A stretch of 64,000 bases of DNA from assembly GCA_018268715.1 (NCBI GenBank), contig JAFDVZ010000025.1, positions 43,682-107,681 of the forward strand, in the 5' to 3' direction. Below are positions 43,186 to 55,166 of the stretch, in pieces; position 1 is the first letter of the stretch, and every line of letters starts with the position of its first letter. A program made the position numbers and the translations under genes. Under the pieces are notes generated by a model. The model was not told the origin of the DNA. It ran no database searches and saw only the letters and a list, made by a program, of their open reading frames with translations. Origin of the DNA: Acidobacteriota bacterium (GTDB lineage Bacteria; Acidobacteriota; Terriglobia; Bryobacterales; Bryobacteraceae).

Positions 43186-44301
43186 TTATTTCGAGTGGAA
43201 TGAACGGATTACGGCCGCAATTCGCTCGCTGGCGCGTCCATCGCCGTAAGGGTTGTGAACGCGCGACATCGAGGTATGCGATTTGGGGTCGTCGAGCAGC
43301 CGTCCAGCCTCTCCGACGATACGTTGTACATCCGCCCCGACAAGTTTCACCGTGCCAGCTTCCACCGCTTCCGGCCGCTCCGTCTTATCTCGCAGAACCA
43401 GGATCGGCTTACCCAGCGAAGGGCCCTCCTCCTGAATCCCGCCGGAATCCGTAATCAGAATGTAAGCTCTCCGCATCAGGTCGACGAAGGGAACATAGCT
43501 GACCGGCTCGATCAGACGGACGTTGGACAGACTTCTCAGACGCCGGTTCACCGGGTCCTGTACGTTCGGGTTCGGATGGACCGGATAGACGATCTGTACG
43601 TCGGGCCGGGCCGCCAGCAGGGCCAGCGCCTCGCAGATTCGCTCAAAACCCTCCCCGAAACTCTCCCGGCGGTGGGCCGTGACCAGAATCAGTTTGCGGT
43701 TGGGGTCCACCCAACTCCAGTCGCCACCTGTCAGACGCCCCGCCTCCAGGGCATCGCGTATATATAGGACTGCGTCTATTCCTGTATTCCCGGTGATATG
43801 GATGGCGCTTTCGGGAATTCCCTCCCGGAGAAGGTTGCCGGCCGCCCAGGATGTGGCGGCGAAATGGAGGGTGGCCAGACGACCGGTGAGCAGGCGATTC
43901 GCCTCTTCCGGAAACGGCTGGTACAGGTCGTGGGTGCGAAGGCCCGCCTCGATGTGGCCCACCGGAATCCGTTTGTAGAACGCCGCCAGGGCGCCGGCCA
44001 TGGTGGTGGTGGTGTCGCCTTGCACGAGCACCAGATCGGGGCGATCGCGCTCAAGCACCGGTTCGAGGCCGGTGAGAATGCGGGAGGTGGACTGAAACAG
44101 CGTCTGGCCGGGCAGCATCAGGTCCAGGTCGTAATCGGGTGTGACCTGGAAGGCGTCGAGCACTTGGTCGAGCAGGCCGCGATGCTGGGCGGTGACGCAG
44201 ACGCGAACGTCGATGTTCGTTTCCCGCTTGAGGTAGAGAACGGTGGGACAGAGCTTGATGGCTTCGGGGCGAGTTCCGAAGATGAATAATACGCGAGCCA
44301 C
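43186..44301 (-). CDS. wecB: UDP-N-acetylglucosamine 2-epimerase (non-hydrolysing)
   Basis: Converts UDP-GlcNAc to UDP-ManNAc for cell-surface polysaccharides. The 371 residues show FIFGTRPEAIKLCPTV, LVQGDTTTTMAGALAAFY, HIEAGLRTHDLYQPFPEE, VTAHRRESFGEG, PVHPNPNV and LITDSGGIQEEGPSLGKPIL, all diagnostic. It follows infA by 11 bases on the minus strand. The region before the next gene is AT-rich. Confidence 0.95.
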   Translation of the reverse strand: MARVLFIFGTRPEAIKLCPTVLYLKRETNIDVRVCVTAQHRGLLDQVLDAFQVTPDYDLDLMLPGQTLFQSTSRILTGLEPVLERDRPDLVLVQGDTTTTMAGALAAFYKRIPVGHIEAGLRTHDLYQPFPEEANRLLTGRLATLHFAATSWAAGNLLREGIPESAIHITGNTGIDAVLYIRDALEAGRLTGGDWSWVDPNRKLILVTAHRRESFGEGFERICEALALLAARPDVQIVYPVHPNPNVQDPVNRRLRSLSNVRLIEPVSYVPFVDLMRRAYILITDSGGIQEEGPSLGKPILVLRDKTERPEAVEAGTVKLVGADVQRIVGEAGRLLDDPKSHTSMSRVHNPYGDGRASERIAAVIRSFHSK

Positions 44302-44312
44302 GGAAGAGGAGG

Positions 44313-44531
44313 TTACTTGTGCCGGTATGTGATCCGGCCCTTGGTGAGGTCGTAGGGAGAGAGTTCAAGCGTCACGCGGTCGCCGGCGAGCACGCGGATT
44401 CGATTGCGGCGGAGCTTGCCGGCTAAGTGCGCGAGCACGGTGCGCTCCTGATCCAACTGCACGCTGAACAGCCCGCTGGGGAACTTCTCAACTACGGTTC
44501 CAGTAACCTCAATGCTGTCTTCTTTGCTCAT
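44313..44531 (-). CDS. infA: Translation initiation factor IF-1
   Basis: A small S1/OB-fold protein of 72 residues that binds the 30S A site during initiation. The sequence has the family pattern ([55 protein letters not shown]). It sits apart from the usual ribosomal-protein operon, before wecB. On the minus strand a TATAAT (complement of 44618-44623) lies about 90 bases upstream and could be its -10, though no clear -35 is seen. Confidence 0.96.
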   Translation of the reverse strand: MSKEDSIEVTGTVVEKFPSGLFSVQLDQERTVLAHLAGKLRRNRIRVLAGDRVTLELSPYDLTKGRITYRHK

Positions 44532-44713
44532 TTGCCTCGCGCAGCTAATGGATTGTGTCTCACAGGACTGGGGCCGTTGAGACGCACCTCGACTTCGAAG
44601 CCGAAGCGCTGTATAACATTATAGTCCACCGGTGAGCCGATGGTGCGCAGGAAGGCCTCCGATGTGACTTTTCGAAACGAAAAATTGTCTTGGTGACGAG
44701 GAAACAAACCCAC

Positions 44714-45151
44714 ATGATCAAAGAATTCAAAGAATTTGCAATGAAGGGGAACATGCTGGATCTGGCCATCGGCTTGATCCTGGGCGCTGCTTTCGGCGCG
44801 ATCGTCACGTCGCTTGTGAATGACGTGATCATGCCTCCGATCGGCCTGCTGCTGGGCAAAGTGGACTTCAAGGAACTGTTCATCGCCCTCAACGGACAGA
44901 GCTACGCGACGCTTGCGGACGCAAAGAAGGCGGCCGCTCCGATCATCGCCTACGGCGCATTCATGAACACGATTATCAATTTCCTGATTGTCGCATTCGT
45001 CGCGTTCCTGATCGTGAAACAGGCCAATCGGATGAAGAAGGAAGAGCCGGCTCCAGTGGTTGCTCCGACCACGAAGGACTGCCCGTTCTGTGCGTCGACG
45101 ATTTCGCTGAAGGCGACCCGCTGCCCGAACTGCACCTCGAATCTGGGCTAA
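44714..45151 (+). CDS. mscL: Large-conductance mechanosensitive channel with C-terminal zinc ribbon
   Basis: Stretch-activated pore that releases solutes on osmotic downshock. The 145 residues begin with the conserved [19 protein letters not shown], followed by TM1 ([20 protein letters not shown]), a periplasmic loop and TM2 ([17 protein letters not shown]). Instead of the usual C-terminal helix alone, the chain ends in a zinc ribbon ([18 protein letters not shown]). The ATG at 44714 is followed directly by the conserved N-terminal helix. A terminator follows. Confidence 0.95.
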   Translation: MIKEFKEFAMKGNMLDLAIGLILGAAFGAIVTSLVNDVIMPPIGLLLGKVDFKELFIALNGQSYATLADAKKAAAPIIAYGAFMNTIINFLIVAFVAFLIVKQANRMKKEEPAPVVAPTTKDCPFCASTISLKATRCPNCTSNLG

Positions 45152-45184
45152 GCCCGTCGCAGGTAGTCTTCCCATCCAGCCTCG

Positions 45185-45227
45185 CGGCCCACGGACCCTT
45201 ACACGGCGAATTCCGTGGGCCGTTTTT
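45185..45227 (+). terminator. Rho-independent terminator after mscL
   Basis: A perfect 11-bp stem (CGGCCCACGGA at 45185-45195, TCCGTGGGCCG at 45212-45222) with a 16-base loop is followed directly by TTTTT (45223-45227). It lies 33 bases after the mscL stop and fits an intrinsic terminator. Confidence 0.9.
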
Positions 45228-45358
45228 AGCAGACCCCTCGAGCCTGATCCTGACTTTGGTACGCCGCGTGGATGACTCGGAAGATCGGGGTGGGCGCGGC
45301 GCGGCTATGCTATGGTGTTAGTCATTCGGTCTGGCCGAGCCCGCCTCCGTTCGTATTC

Positions 45359-46927
45359 ATGAGAGACAAAATCATACGACTGGCTTCCATTTCCGATCTC
45401 GGAGCGCGAAGCAGCATGGTGATCCTTACGCTGTTGCTGGCGGCGGCGGGCTTGACGTCGGTGTTCCGCTCGATCGTGAAGCCTTTCTGGTTCGACGAGC
45501 TATGCACGGTGATCGTGAGCGACCTGCCGACGGTTGGCGACGTGCAAGCGGCGCTGGACAACGTGGCCGACGCGAGCCCGTTGGGCTATGTGCTGGCCGT
45601 CCGCGCGGCCAACCACCTGGTTCCCGACAACCATTTGGGCCACCGGTTGCCCTCCGTGCTGGGCGTTGTGACGGCCATCGCCTGCATGTACTTCTTCCTG
45701 TCCCGGCGAGTGTCGCGGCTGGCGGCGCTGGCGGGCTCGGCGTTCCTGCTGTGTACGCTGTTGCCGGTTTACGCGCCCGAGGCCCGGCCCTATGGCCTGT
45801 TGCTTGGCTGCATTTCCGCCGCGATGCTCGCCTGGCAGCGAGCCGATGACGGATGGGGCGCTCGAATCGCGCTGGCGCTGACGTTCACCGCCGCCGGGGC
45901 CGTCCACTATTATGCCGTCCTGGTCTGGCCGGCTTTCTACGTCGCCGAGGCGACGGTGTGGCTGACCACCAGGCGGTTTCGCGGCTGGGTGTGGGGAGCG
46001 TTTCTCACCGGGTTCATACCTTTTGCGATCTTCGCGGGCCGGGCGGCCAACGCCAAGCGATATTACGGGCAGACCTTCTGGGCGCGCGCCACGCCGGCCC
46101 GCATCTTTTCGGCGCAGGATTCGCTGTTCGGCGGGAACGACCATTGGGGGCTGACCATTGTCACGGGCCTGACTCTGACGCTCGCGGTGGTGTGGCTGGC
46201 GGGCCGCGCCGGTTGGACGCCGACCGTCTTGCCGCGGCGCGAACGGTGGAGCATTCCGGCGCAGGATGTTGCGCTGACGTTGATGCTGCTGCTGTTGCCG
46301 GTGACCTCAGTGGCGCTGGCGCTGGTGATGAACGGGGCGATGATCGCCCGCTATATGCTCGCCACCGTGCTGGGGGGCGCGCTGGCGGCGGGGTTCCTGG
46401 CCGACCAGGCGCCGGGGCTGGCGCGAGCCATGCTGCTGGGGCTGTTCTGCGCCAACTATGCGTTCTCGTTTTCCGGCGAGTTGAAAACCGCCCTGTCGTC
46501 CTCTCTGCTGGGGCAGAGGACGGCCCAGACGCGGAGGATGGAAGCGCTGACTGAACTGGCGCCGGAGCCGGACCTGCCAGTGGTGGTCGCCTGCGGCCTC
46601 GACTATCTGCCGTTGATGTACTACACGCCCGCTAGCGAGCGGCGGCGGCTGTTCACGCTGATCGATCGGGAGGCCGCGGTGCGGCTGACGGGCAGCGACT
46701 CCTCGGACCTGGCGCTGCTCGCGCTGCGGAAGTACGCGCCGGTTCAACTGGAGGATTATGCGGGCTTCCTGGCGCGGAACCGGGAGTTCCTTCTGGTGAC
46801 CTGGAGCGGGGAAACCTACGACTGGACCAAGCCGCGGCTGCTCGGCGAGGGCCATTCGCTGCGGCTGCTGAAAAGCGTGGGGACCTTCAACGTCTACCGG
46901 GTGACGTTGCGAGACGGCGCACGGTAA
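45359..46927 (+). CDS. Multi-span membrane glycosyltransferase-like protein (GT39/PMT type)
   Basis: A 522-residue membrane protein with about 10 hydrophobic helices. An acidic pair in the first loop (KPFWFDELCTVIVSD) fits the GT-C catalytic position, and YAPEARPYGLLLG matches the second loop of related enzymes. A soluble C-terminal part follows (VVACGLDYLPLMYYTP). It likely uses a polyprenyl-phosphate sugar donor. The ATG at 45359 is favoured, as the longer frame has no family character. It is followed by a remnant of the nrdJ 3' end. Confidence 0.78.
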   Translation: MRDKIIRLASISDLGARSSMVILTLLLAAAGLTSVFRSIVKPFWFDELCTVIVSDLPTVGDVQAALDNVADASPLGYVLAVRAANHLVPDNHLGHRLPSVLGVVTAIACMYFFLSRRVSRLAALAGSAFLLCTLLPVYAPEARPYGLLLGCISAAMLAWQRADDGWGARIALALTFTAAGAVHYYAVLVWPAFYVAEATVWLTTRRFRGWVWGAFLTGFIPFAIFAGRAANAKRYYGQTFWARATPARIFSAQDSLFGGNDHWGLTIVTGLTLTLAVVWLAGRAGWTPTVLPRRERWSIPAQDVALTLMLLLLPVTSVALALVMNGAMIARYMLATVLGGALAAGFLADQAPGLARAMLLGLFCANYAFSFSGELKTALSSSLLGQRTAQTRRMEALTELAPEPDLPVVVACGLDYLPLMYYTPASERRRLFTLIDREAAVRLTGSDSSDLALLALRKYAPVQLEDYAGFLARNREFLLVTWSGETYDWTKPRLLGEGHSLRLLKSVGTFNVYRVTLRDGAR

Positions 46928-46938
46928 GAGCCAGCGGC

Positions 46939-47070
46939 CCAATAAAGATGGGGGCGCGACTTTCCCCGCGCCCCGCAATTCTCGCACTGGTAGCAACTGG
47001 CGTTGCGCGGCATCAGGCCTCCGCATTCCGAACACAGCGGGGCGCCGGCCGCGGCTCCCGTTCGGTGGGG
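46939..47070 (-). pseudogene. Displaced remnant of the nrdJ 3' end and its terminator (left direct repeat)
   Basis: This stretch repeats the end of nrdJ. A 72-bp core (46973-47044) matches 50216-50287 at 69 of 72 positions, and in the nrdJ frame it still encodes CSECGGLMPRNASCYQCENCG. A 20-bp block (47051-47070) matches 50322-50341 at 19 of 20. CCAATAAAGATGGGG at 46939-46953 matches 50117-50131 at 13 of 15, and the following hairpin (46951-46974) corresponds to the nrdJ terminator. About 60 bases between terminator and zinc ribbon are missing. Together with the intact copy it brackets the kinase-TIR gene. Confidence 0.85.
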
Positions 47071-47135
47071 AGTACAGCCGTCGTGGGAACGCAGATCTTA
47101 CGCACCCGCGCGGGTTCAGGCGCGTTCGGCGGAGG

Positions 47136-47141
47136 TATAAT
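47136..47141 (+). promoter_or_regulatory. Candidate -10 element of the kinase-TIR gene
   Basis: A perfect TATAAT lies 13 bases before the ATG. The start site would then be about 7 bases before the ATG, giving a nearly leaderless mRNA. No good -35 (TTGACA-like) is found at 17 bases upstream, so support is partial. The purine run GGAGG at 47131-47135, just before it, could instead serve as a distant ribosome site. Confidence 0.4.
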
Positions 47142-47154
47142 AACTCGCATTCCA

Positions 47155-50103
47155 ATGCCTGGACCGAGCCCTGAGCGTATCGGAAAATACAAAATCCTGT
47201 CCTTAATCGGGCGAGGCGGGTTCGGCAGCGTCTATCTCGGGTTCGATCCGTTGGTTTCGCGCAAAGTCGCGATCAAGGTCCTCGACAATTCGGGCCCAGA
47301 GGTCGCCGAGCGATTTCGACTGGAGGCTCGGGCGACTGGTTCGCTACATCACCCCAACATCGTCACTGTTTTTGATTCCGGCGAGTTCGATGGACTCCCT
47401 TATCTGGTGATGGAGTTCCTCGAAGGCGATAGCCTTCAGCAGATCATCAACGAGCGGCGTCCCCTCAGTTTGTTGGCGCGGGTGAAGCTGATGCAGCAGG
47501 TGGGCGAGGCATTGAGCTACGCTCACGAACACCGCGTCCTGCACCGGGACGTCAAGCCGGGGAACATCATCGTTTCCTCCGACGGCCATGTCACTATCAT
47601 GGACTTCGGCATCGCTCGGTTGGCGGCCGACGATACAAGAATCACGCAGACCGGCTTTGTGCCAGGCACCCTCGCCTATATGGCGCCCGAGCAACTTAGC
47701 GGTCACGACGCCTCCGTTCAGGCCGATGTCTTTGCGTTTGGCGTCGTGTTCTACGAACTGCTTGCCGGGAAGAACCCGTTCCATGGCGGGGACACCGCGA
47801 AGGTGCTCTACCGCATCCTTAATGTTGAGCCGGAACCAGTGACTGCGATTGCCCCCGAGTGCCCAGCCGAACTCAACAGCCTGATCCTCCACGCACTGGC
47901 CAAGGATCCCAGCGCCCGATATCAGAGCTTTCGAGAGGTGTTGTTCGATCTCGCCCCCACGCTGATAGAACTCAATCGCGAAAGTGCTCGAAGACTGGTG
48001 GCGCGAGCCGAGGGGTTCCAACGTGAGGGCGATCACGCCTCCGAACTGGCGCAGATACTGGAGGCGCTTCGAGCGGATCCGTCGAACCCAGATGCCCGCC
48101 AAATGCTGAGGGAGCTCAGAGAGATCCCGGCAGGCCCGTTCGTGACGGAAGCCCTCGCACGGGCTTCCGTTTTGATGTCCGATGATCGTTTTCAAGAGGC
48201 GTCCGAGGTTCTGAGCGCCACATTGCAGCGGGCGCCCGGGGACGAGCAACTCCTCAGTCTGCTGGACCGGGTTCGCGCGGCGCTGGGTGCACAGCGGAAG
48301 TCGATGCAACCGGACCGAACTCAGGGTCAAGGCGCCGCCCCGACGGTGATCGTCGATGCTCGAACCACGGATCTGCCGCCGCCGACAGACGCACCCGGCC
48401 CTGCGCCTTCGGAGTTCACGCGCCTGTTCGGACCCGCGGCCGCCGAACCGCTCGGCGCCCAAGTCACCGTGATCGCTTGCCCGGACAAGTACATGGAAGG
48501 CCAGACGACGCCGATCCGGAGGACGCCGTTCACGATCGGGAGGAGTGATTGTGAGCTTACGATCTCCCAAGACAGGACTCTGTCGCGACATCACGTCTCG
48601 ATAACGTGGAACGGCGCCGGGTACTCGATTCGCGATCTGAGCGCTTCAAACGGCACCTATGTGAACGGCCGGAGAATCCCGGCCAAGACCGATGAGCCGC
48701 TGTTTATCAACGACGAGATCCGCCTGAGCCGCCTAACGCGGCTGCGGTTCCGTTGCGACATATCAGAACTGCCCGACTTCACGGGGCAGGTGTTGGCTGG
48801 CCGGTACCAGTTGGAGGAGTGTCTGCGCACGAACCGGAAAGCCGCCGTGTATCGCGCCATGGACGCCCGTCCGGTTCGCAAGGTGGCGATCAAGCTGCTT
48901 TCCCCCACCCTGGCCAGCTACCCTGGCTACCTTGAACAATTCGAACGGGAAGCGAGGACGGCGGCCGAACTCGATCACCCGAACATCTGCAAGATTTACG
49001 ACTTCGGCTGCGATCCGCTTGAGTTCTCGGCTGGCAATCGCCAGAACGTGTATTACCTTTGCATGCAGATGCTCGATGGCGGCAGTCTGGCGGACCGGGT
49101 GGATGCGGCTGACACGACGCCGTCCTCCGTCGCCGGCTGGCTTGACGCGGTGGCGCGAGCGCTGGCGGAGGCTCACGCAAGCGGAGTTGTGCACGCGGGA
49201 CTGAAACCCGCTTCGATCGTCTTCAGCAAGTCCGGCATCCCGTACGTCACGGATTTCGCCATCGCCGTTCGTCCTTCCGCTTCGGCGATGCGTCCGATTC
49301 TTGGGACCCCGGAGTATCTTTCGCCGGAACAATGGAATGGCGACGAAGCGGGGCCCGCGGCGGATCAATACTCACTGGCGTGCGTCTGCTATCGGGTGCT
49401 GACTGGAGCGGTCCCATTTGAGAATCAGATGGATGACCAGATGCGGAGCAGGAACTACGACGCAGGCCCCGCGCCGGCGCATGTTCGAGCGATGAATCAG
49501 GGGCGCGGCCCTTTGCCGCCCGCCCTATCCGGGGTGTTGGCGAAGGCTCTGTCGACGCGAGCCTCGGACCGTTTTCCCACCATAGTAGACTTCGCTCAAG
49601 CCTTCCGGTCGGCGATCGGCCCATCCAGCAGGATCGAACGAAAGACCAGAGTGTTCGTGAGCTACCGGCGGGATTCCGATGCCGGGTGGGCCGCGCTGGT
49701 CGCGCATAAATTGAGCGCCAATGGAGTGGATGTCTTTGTCGACCGGCACCGGGTCGACAGCGCCCGCGACGTCTCGGACAAGATCCAGTCCGCGATCGCT
49801 GAGTGCGATTACTTCGTCTGTTTGCTGGCGAAGACCACTCTGCAGTCCTCCTGGGTCCGCAAGGAGATTCAATTCGCCAACGAGGCCGTGAAGCCCATGA
49901 TTCCAGTGATTCGCGAGGGCTTCGAACGACCAGTTCCGTCACGATTACCTGGCTGGGTGCAAGCGCTGCTGTTCTGGCGGCCCAAGTGGCCGAAATACGC
50001 CAGCCGCCTGCTTGAGGCTGAGGAAATCCGGCTTTTTGCGGACTATGACGAAGAGGCTATGCAGAAGCTGGCCAGGATGATCCTGAAGGCCGGAAAGACC
50101 TAG
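47155..50103 (+). CDS. Ser/Thr kinase - FHA - pseudokinase - TIR domain protein
   Basis: A 982-residue signalling protein. Residues 10-270 are an active-looking Hanks-type kinase: G-loop GRGGFG, VAIK lysine 41, HRDVKPGN (130-137), DFG (150-152), APE. Residues 275-380 look TPR-like. A Pro-rich linker holds FTRLFG (421-426). An FHA domain follows (about 436-530, GRSDCELTI, SRHH, NGTYVNG). Residues 543-820 are a second kinase fold without a working site: no glycine loop, HAG for HRD (680-682), DFA for DFG (700-702). Residues 831-930 are a TIR domain (RVFVSYRRDSD, CDYFVCLL), with W-V-R-K-E at 900-904 matching the SARM1 NADase glutamate. No membrane helix. A phosphorylation-triggered NADase is inferred. 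Confidence 0.92.
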   Translation: MPGPSPERIGKYKILSLIGRGGFGSVYLGFDPLVSRKVAIKVLDNSGPEVAERFRLEARATGSLHHPNIVTVFDSGEFDGLPYLVMEFLEGDSLQQIINERRPLSLLARVKLMQQVGEALSYAHEHRVLHRDVKPGNIIVSSDGHVTIMDFGIARLAADDTRITQTGFVPGTLAYMAPEQLSGHDASVQADVFAFGVVFYELLAGKNPFHGGDTAKVLYRILNVEPEPVTAIAPECPAELNSLILHALAKDPSARYQSFREVLFDLAPTLIELNRESARRLVARAEGFQREGDHASELAQILEALRADPSNPDARQMLRELREIPAGPFVTEALARASVLMSDDRFQEASEVLSATLQRAPGDEQLLSLLDRVRAALGAQRKSMQPDRTQGQGAAPTVIVDARTTDLPPPTDAPGPAPSEFTRLFGPAAAEPLGAQVTVIACPDKYMEGQTTPIRRTPFTIGRSDCELTISQDRTLSRHHVSITWNGAGYSIRDLSASNGTYVNGRRIPAKTDEPLFINDEIRLSRLTRLRFRCDISELPDFTGQVLAGRYQLEECLRTNRKAAVYRAMDARPVRKVAIKLLSPTLASYPGYLEQFEREARTAAELDHPNICKIYDFGCDPLEFSAGNRQNVYYLCMQMLDGGSLADRVDAADTTPSSVAGWLDAVARALAEAHASGVVHAGLKPASIVFSKSGIPYVTDFAIAVRPSASAMRPILGTPEYLSPEQWNGDEAGPAADQYSLACVCYRVLTGAVPFENQMDDQMRSRNYDAGPAPAHVRAMNQGRGPLPPALSGVLAKALSTRASDRFPTIVDFAQAFRSAIGPSSRIERKTRVFVSYRRDSDAGWAALVAHKLSANGVDVFVDRHRVDSARDVSDKIQSAIAECDYFVCLLAKTTLQSSWVRKEIQFANEAVKPMIPVIREGFERPVPSRLPGWVQALLFWRPKWPKYASRLLEAEEIRLFADYDEEAMQKLARMILKAGKT

Positions 50104-50122
50104 CGGACGCTTTCAACCAATG

Positions 50123-50155
50123 AAAATGGGGTTCGCGATCTTACTCGCGAACCCC
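50123..50155 (-). terminator. Rho-independent terminator of nrdJ
   Basis: On the minus strand a perfect 10-bp stem (GGGGTTCGCG / CGCGAACCCC, 50128-50137 and 50146-50155) with an 8-base loop is followed by A-TTTT. It sits 38 bases after the nrdJ stop. A related hairpin with a similar tail is found in the left remnant at 46944-46974. Confidence 0.85.
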
Positions 50156-50192
50156 GTATCCCTACCGTGAGTCTCCGACAGAGGGAAAAACG

Positions 50193-53012
<2,820 letters not shown>

Positions 53013-53413
53013 CCGAACTCCTGTGATTGCCGTCCAAAAAGCCGCCTGGCGGGAAATGCGAGCGGCCCTGCCTTCGTAATGATGCCCCAATATCTTGTGG
53101 AGCGTCAAGAGCTATATCTACATGTCGTACATACGTTTGTAGTTTAACCGTAATCCGCCCGGTATAGCACTCGGGGGTAGTGGGGTACACGACGGAGCCG
53201 ACGGGGGAGGAAGTTCCAGCATAGCAGGGAGTTGGACGGACTGGAACAGGCAATTACACACCCATTTTGGGGGTGGGGTAGGTACTTGGGGCGACGGGGG
53301 CGAACTGTAGCCTGTCTAACGGTCTTCGAAGCGAGGTTTCGGGCTCGATTTCAGGCCCGCGGACTATTTGCGTGAGGCGCCTTACAGTGCGCGCCAAACG
53401 CGGAGAAATTCCC
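53013..53413. other. nrdJ-recA intergenic region (401 bases), with a possible NrdR-box-like site
   Basis: Shared upstream region of two divergent DNA-metabolism genes. CCCCAATATCTTGTGG at 53085-53100 matches about 12 of 16 positions of the NrdR-box consensus; a weaker CTATATCTA lies at 53112-53120, but the spacing (24 bases) is not the usual 31-32. No cobalamin riboswitch box was recognised, nor a clear LexA site before recA. The rest is G-rich sequence on the plus strand without recognisable features. Confidence 0.35.
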
Positions 53414-54499
53414 ATGACGGCGGCCACTGCATGGCGGGAGAACAAAGCACGGATGGAGATGCAGGAACGCAAGAAGGCGATCATTCTCGCCATCGCCCAG
53501 ATGGAGAAGCAGTTTGGCAAAGGCTCCATCCAGCGGCTGGGAGGGCAGTCCGAGGTCGCGGTGAATACGATACCCAGCGGATCGCTCTCGATCGATTATG
53601 CGCTGGGGGTGGGAGGATTCCCGCGAGGCCGGGTGATCGAGGTGTTCGGGCCGGAGTCGTCGGGCAAGACCACCATCGCGCTGCAGTTGATCGCGCAGGC
53701 GCACGCGGCCGGCGGGACGGCGGCCTTCATCGACGCTGAGCACGCGCTGGATCCGACCTACGCGCGGGCGCTCGGCGTGGATGTCGAGAATCTGCTGGTG
53801 TCGCAGCCCGACTACGGCGAACAGGCCATGGAGATCGCGAGCGCATTGATCAACACCGGCGCCGTGGATGTCGTGGTGGTGGATTCGGTGGCGGCGCTGG
53901 TGCCCAAGGCTGAACTCGATGGGGAAATGGGCGATAGTCATGTGGGTCTGCACGCGCGACTGATGTCGCAGGCGTTGCGGAAACTGACGGCGGGGGTCGC
54001 GCGCGCCAATACGTGCCTGGTCTTCATTAATCAGATCCGCGAGAAGATCGGGGTGATGTTCGGCAATCCGGAGACCACCACGGGCGGGCGCGCGTTGAAG
54101 TTCTTCTCTTCGGTGCGCGTGGAGGTGCGGCGGACGGCCGCCATTAAGGACGGCGAGAGCGTGATTGGCAACCGCACACGCATCAAGGTGGTGAAGAACA
54201 AAGTCGCGGCGCCGTTTCGCGAGGCCGAGGTGGACATTCTGTATGGCCAGGGCGTGTCGCGGGAGGGCGACCTGATCGACCTGGGAGTTACGCACGGCGC
54301 GGTGGAGAAGAGCGGCTCCTGGTTCAGCCTGGGCGGCGAACGCATCGGGCAGGGGCGGGAGAACGCGCGCGCCTATCTTAAGGAGCATCCGCAGGCGTTC
54401 GAACGATTGGACGCCGAGTTGCGCCGCCGCCTGGGCCTGCCGGCGTCGCGGCCGAACGCCCCGAGTGAATCGCAAAAGTTGCGCGCGCAGATCGCCTAG
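53414..54499 (+). CDS. recA: Recombinase RecA
   Basis: Central recombinase that forms filaments on single-stranded DNA and triggers the SOS response. The 361 residues show [13 protein letters not shown], Walker [10 protein letters not shown], the [10 protein letters not shown] and [16 protein letters not shown] segments, loop 1 [20 protein letters not shown] and the [14 protein letters not shown] segment. The C-terminus is basic rather than acidic ([11 protein letters not shown]). The ATG at 53414 has GGAG 9 bases upstream; a frame start at 53372 adds 14 residues without similarity. Confidence 0.97.
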   Translation: MTAATAWRENKARMEMQERKKAIILAIAQMEKQFGKGSIQRLGGQSEVAVNTIPSGSLSIDYALGVGGFPRGRVIEVFGPESSGKTTIALQLIAQAHAAGGTAAFIDAEHALDPTYARALGVDVENLLVSQPDYGEQAMEIASALINTGAVDVVVVDSVAALVPKAELDGEMGDSHVGLHARLMSQALRKLTAGVARANTCLVFINQIREKIGVMFGNPETTTGGRALKFFSSVRVEVRRTAAIKDGESVIGNRTRIKVVKNKVAAPFREAEVDILYGQGVSREGDLIDLGVTHGAVEKSGSWFSLGGERIGQGRENARAYLKEHPQAFERLDAELRRRLGLPASRPNAPSESQKLRAQIA

Positions 54500-54519
54500 C
54501 CGCCTCAAATCCTGTGCAA

Positions 54520-54593
54520 AACCGGCCTGGAAACGGCCGGATCGTTCCTTAGACGCCCTGAAAGGCCCTAAAAATGGACCCTTCAGGGCGTCT
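54520..54593. other. Two stem-loops downstream of recA
   Basis: A hairpin CCGGCC...GGCCGG (54520-54538) is followed by a perfect 12-bp stem AGACGCCCTGAA / TTCAGGGCGTCT (54551-54562 and 54582-54593) with a 19-base loop. Neither has a run of T right after it. They may slow or end recA transcription with Rho, protect its 3' end, or be part of a small RNA. No ORF of note lies in the 268-base gap to the HU gene. Confidence 0.5.
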
Positions 54594-54767
54594 TCGCGAC
54601 AAAAATGGCAAAAACGCTGCGTATTTCGCCGATTTTCCCTTTACACGGCGCCAGCAATCCCGTAAGATGAGTTACGACAAAACACGGCTGAAATGTTTTT
54701 GACGCCCCGTTCCGACGAGCGTGGCGCGCGAAACAAGGCCGGAATAGATAGTAATAGGAGAACCTCA

Positions 54768-55073
54768 ATGGCAGCGACCAAGATGACGCAAACTCAGATG
54801 GTTCGTGAACTGGCCGAAGCGACGGGCGTCAACAACAAAGTTGCGAAGCAGTTCGTGACCACGCTCGCCGAGCTTGCGGTCCGTGAGACCAAGAAGAATG
54901 GCGTGTTCGTAATCCCCGGCATCGGACGGTTGGTCCGTGTCGATCGCAAGGCCCGCACCGGCCGTAACCCCGCGACGGGAGAGGCGATCAAGATTCCGGC
55001 CAAGAAGGTCGTGAAGTTCCGCGTCGCCAAGGCCGTGAAGGACGCGATCGTTCCCCCGAAGAAGAGCAAGTAA
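54768..55073 (+). CDS. HU-family DNA-binding protein
   Basis: A histone-like protein of 101 residues. Residues 1-45 form the helical dimer part (TQTQMVRELAEATGVNNKVA), and the DNA-binding arm includes GRLVRVDRKARTGRNPATGE. The Pro in RNPATGE that bends DNA is conserved. An A/K-rich C-terminal tail (KKVVKFRVAKAVKDAIVPPK) is typical. The start has TAGGAGA upstream. It bends DNA and organises the nucleoid. A terminator follows. Confidence 0.95.
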   Translation: MAATKMTQTQMVRELAEATGVNNKVAKQFVTTLAELAVRETKKNGVFVIPGIGRLVRVDRKARTGRNPATGEAIKIPAKKVVKFRVAKAVKDAIVPPKKSK

Positions 55074-55118
55074 GCATAGCCCAGCCGCCCGATTTTCGGA
55101 GCGGCATCCACCTCCCAC

Positions 55119-55146
55119 CGCCCGCGACTTCGGTCGCGGGCGTTTT
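55119..55146 (+). terminator. Rho-independent terminator after the HU gene
   Basis: A perfect 10-bp stem, CGCCCGCGAC / GTCGCGGGCG, with a stable TTCG tetraloop is followed by TTTTG. It begins 45 bases after the HU stop and lies before the convergent alpha/beta hydrolase gene. Confidence 0.9.
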
Positions 55147-55166
55147 GTTGTGTGCGGAGGGCCTCG

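Noticed and set aside
46948..47154. N-terminal extension of the kinase-TIR protein by 69 codons
   Set aside because: That stretch is the nrdJ remnant read in reverse plus spacer; family similarity starts only at 47155.
53013..53413. Cobalamin riboswitch before nrdJ
   Set aside because: No B12-box-like conserved segment was recognised; B12-dependence alone is not evidence.
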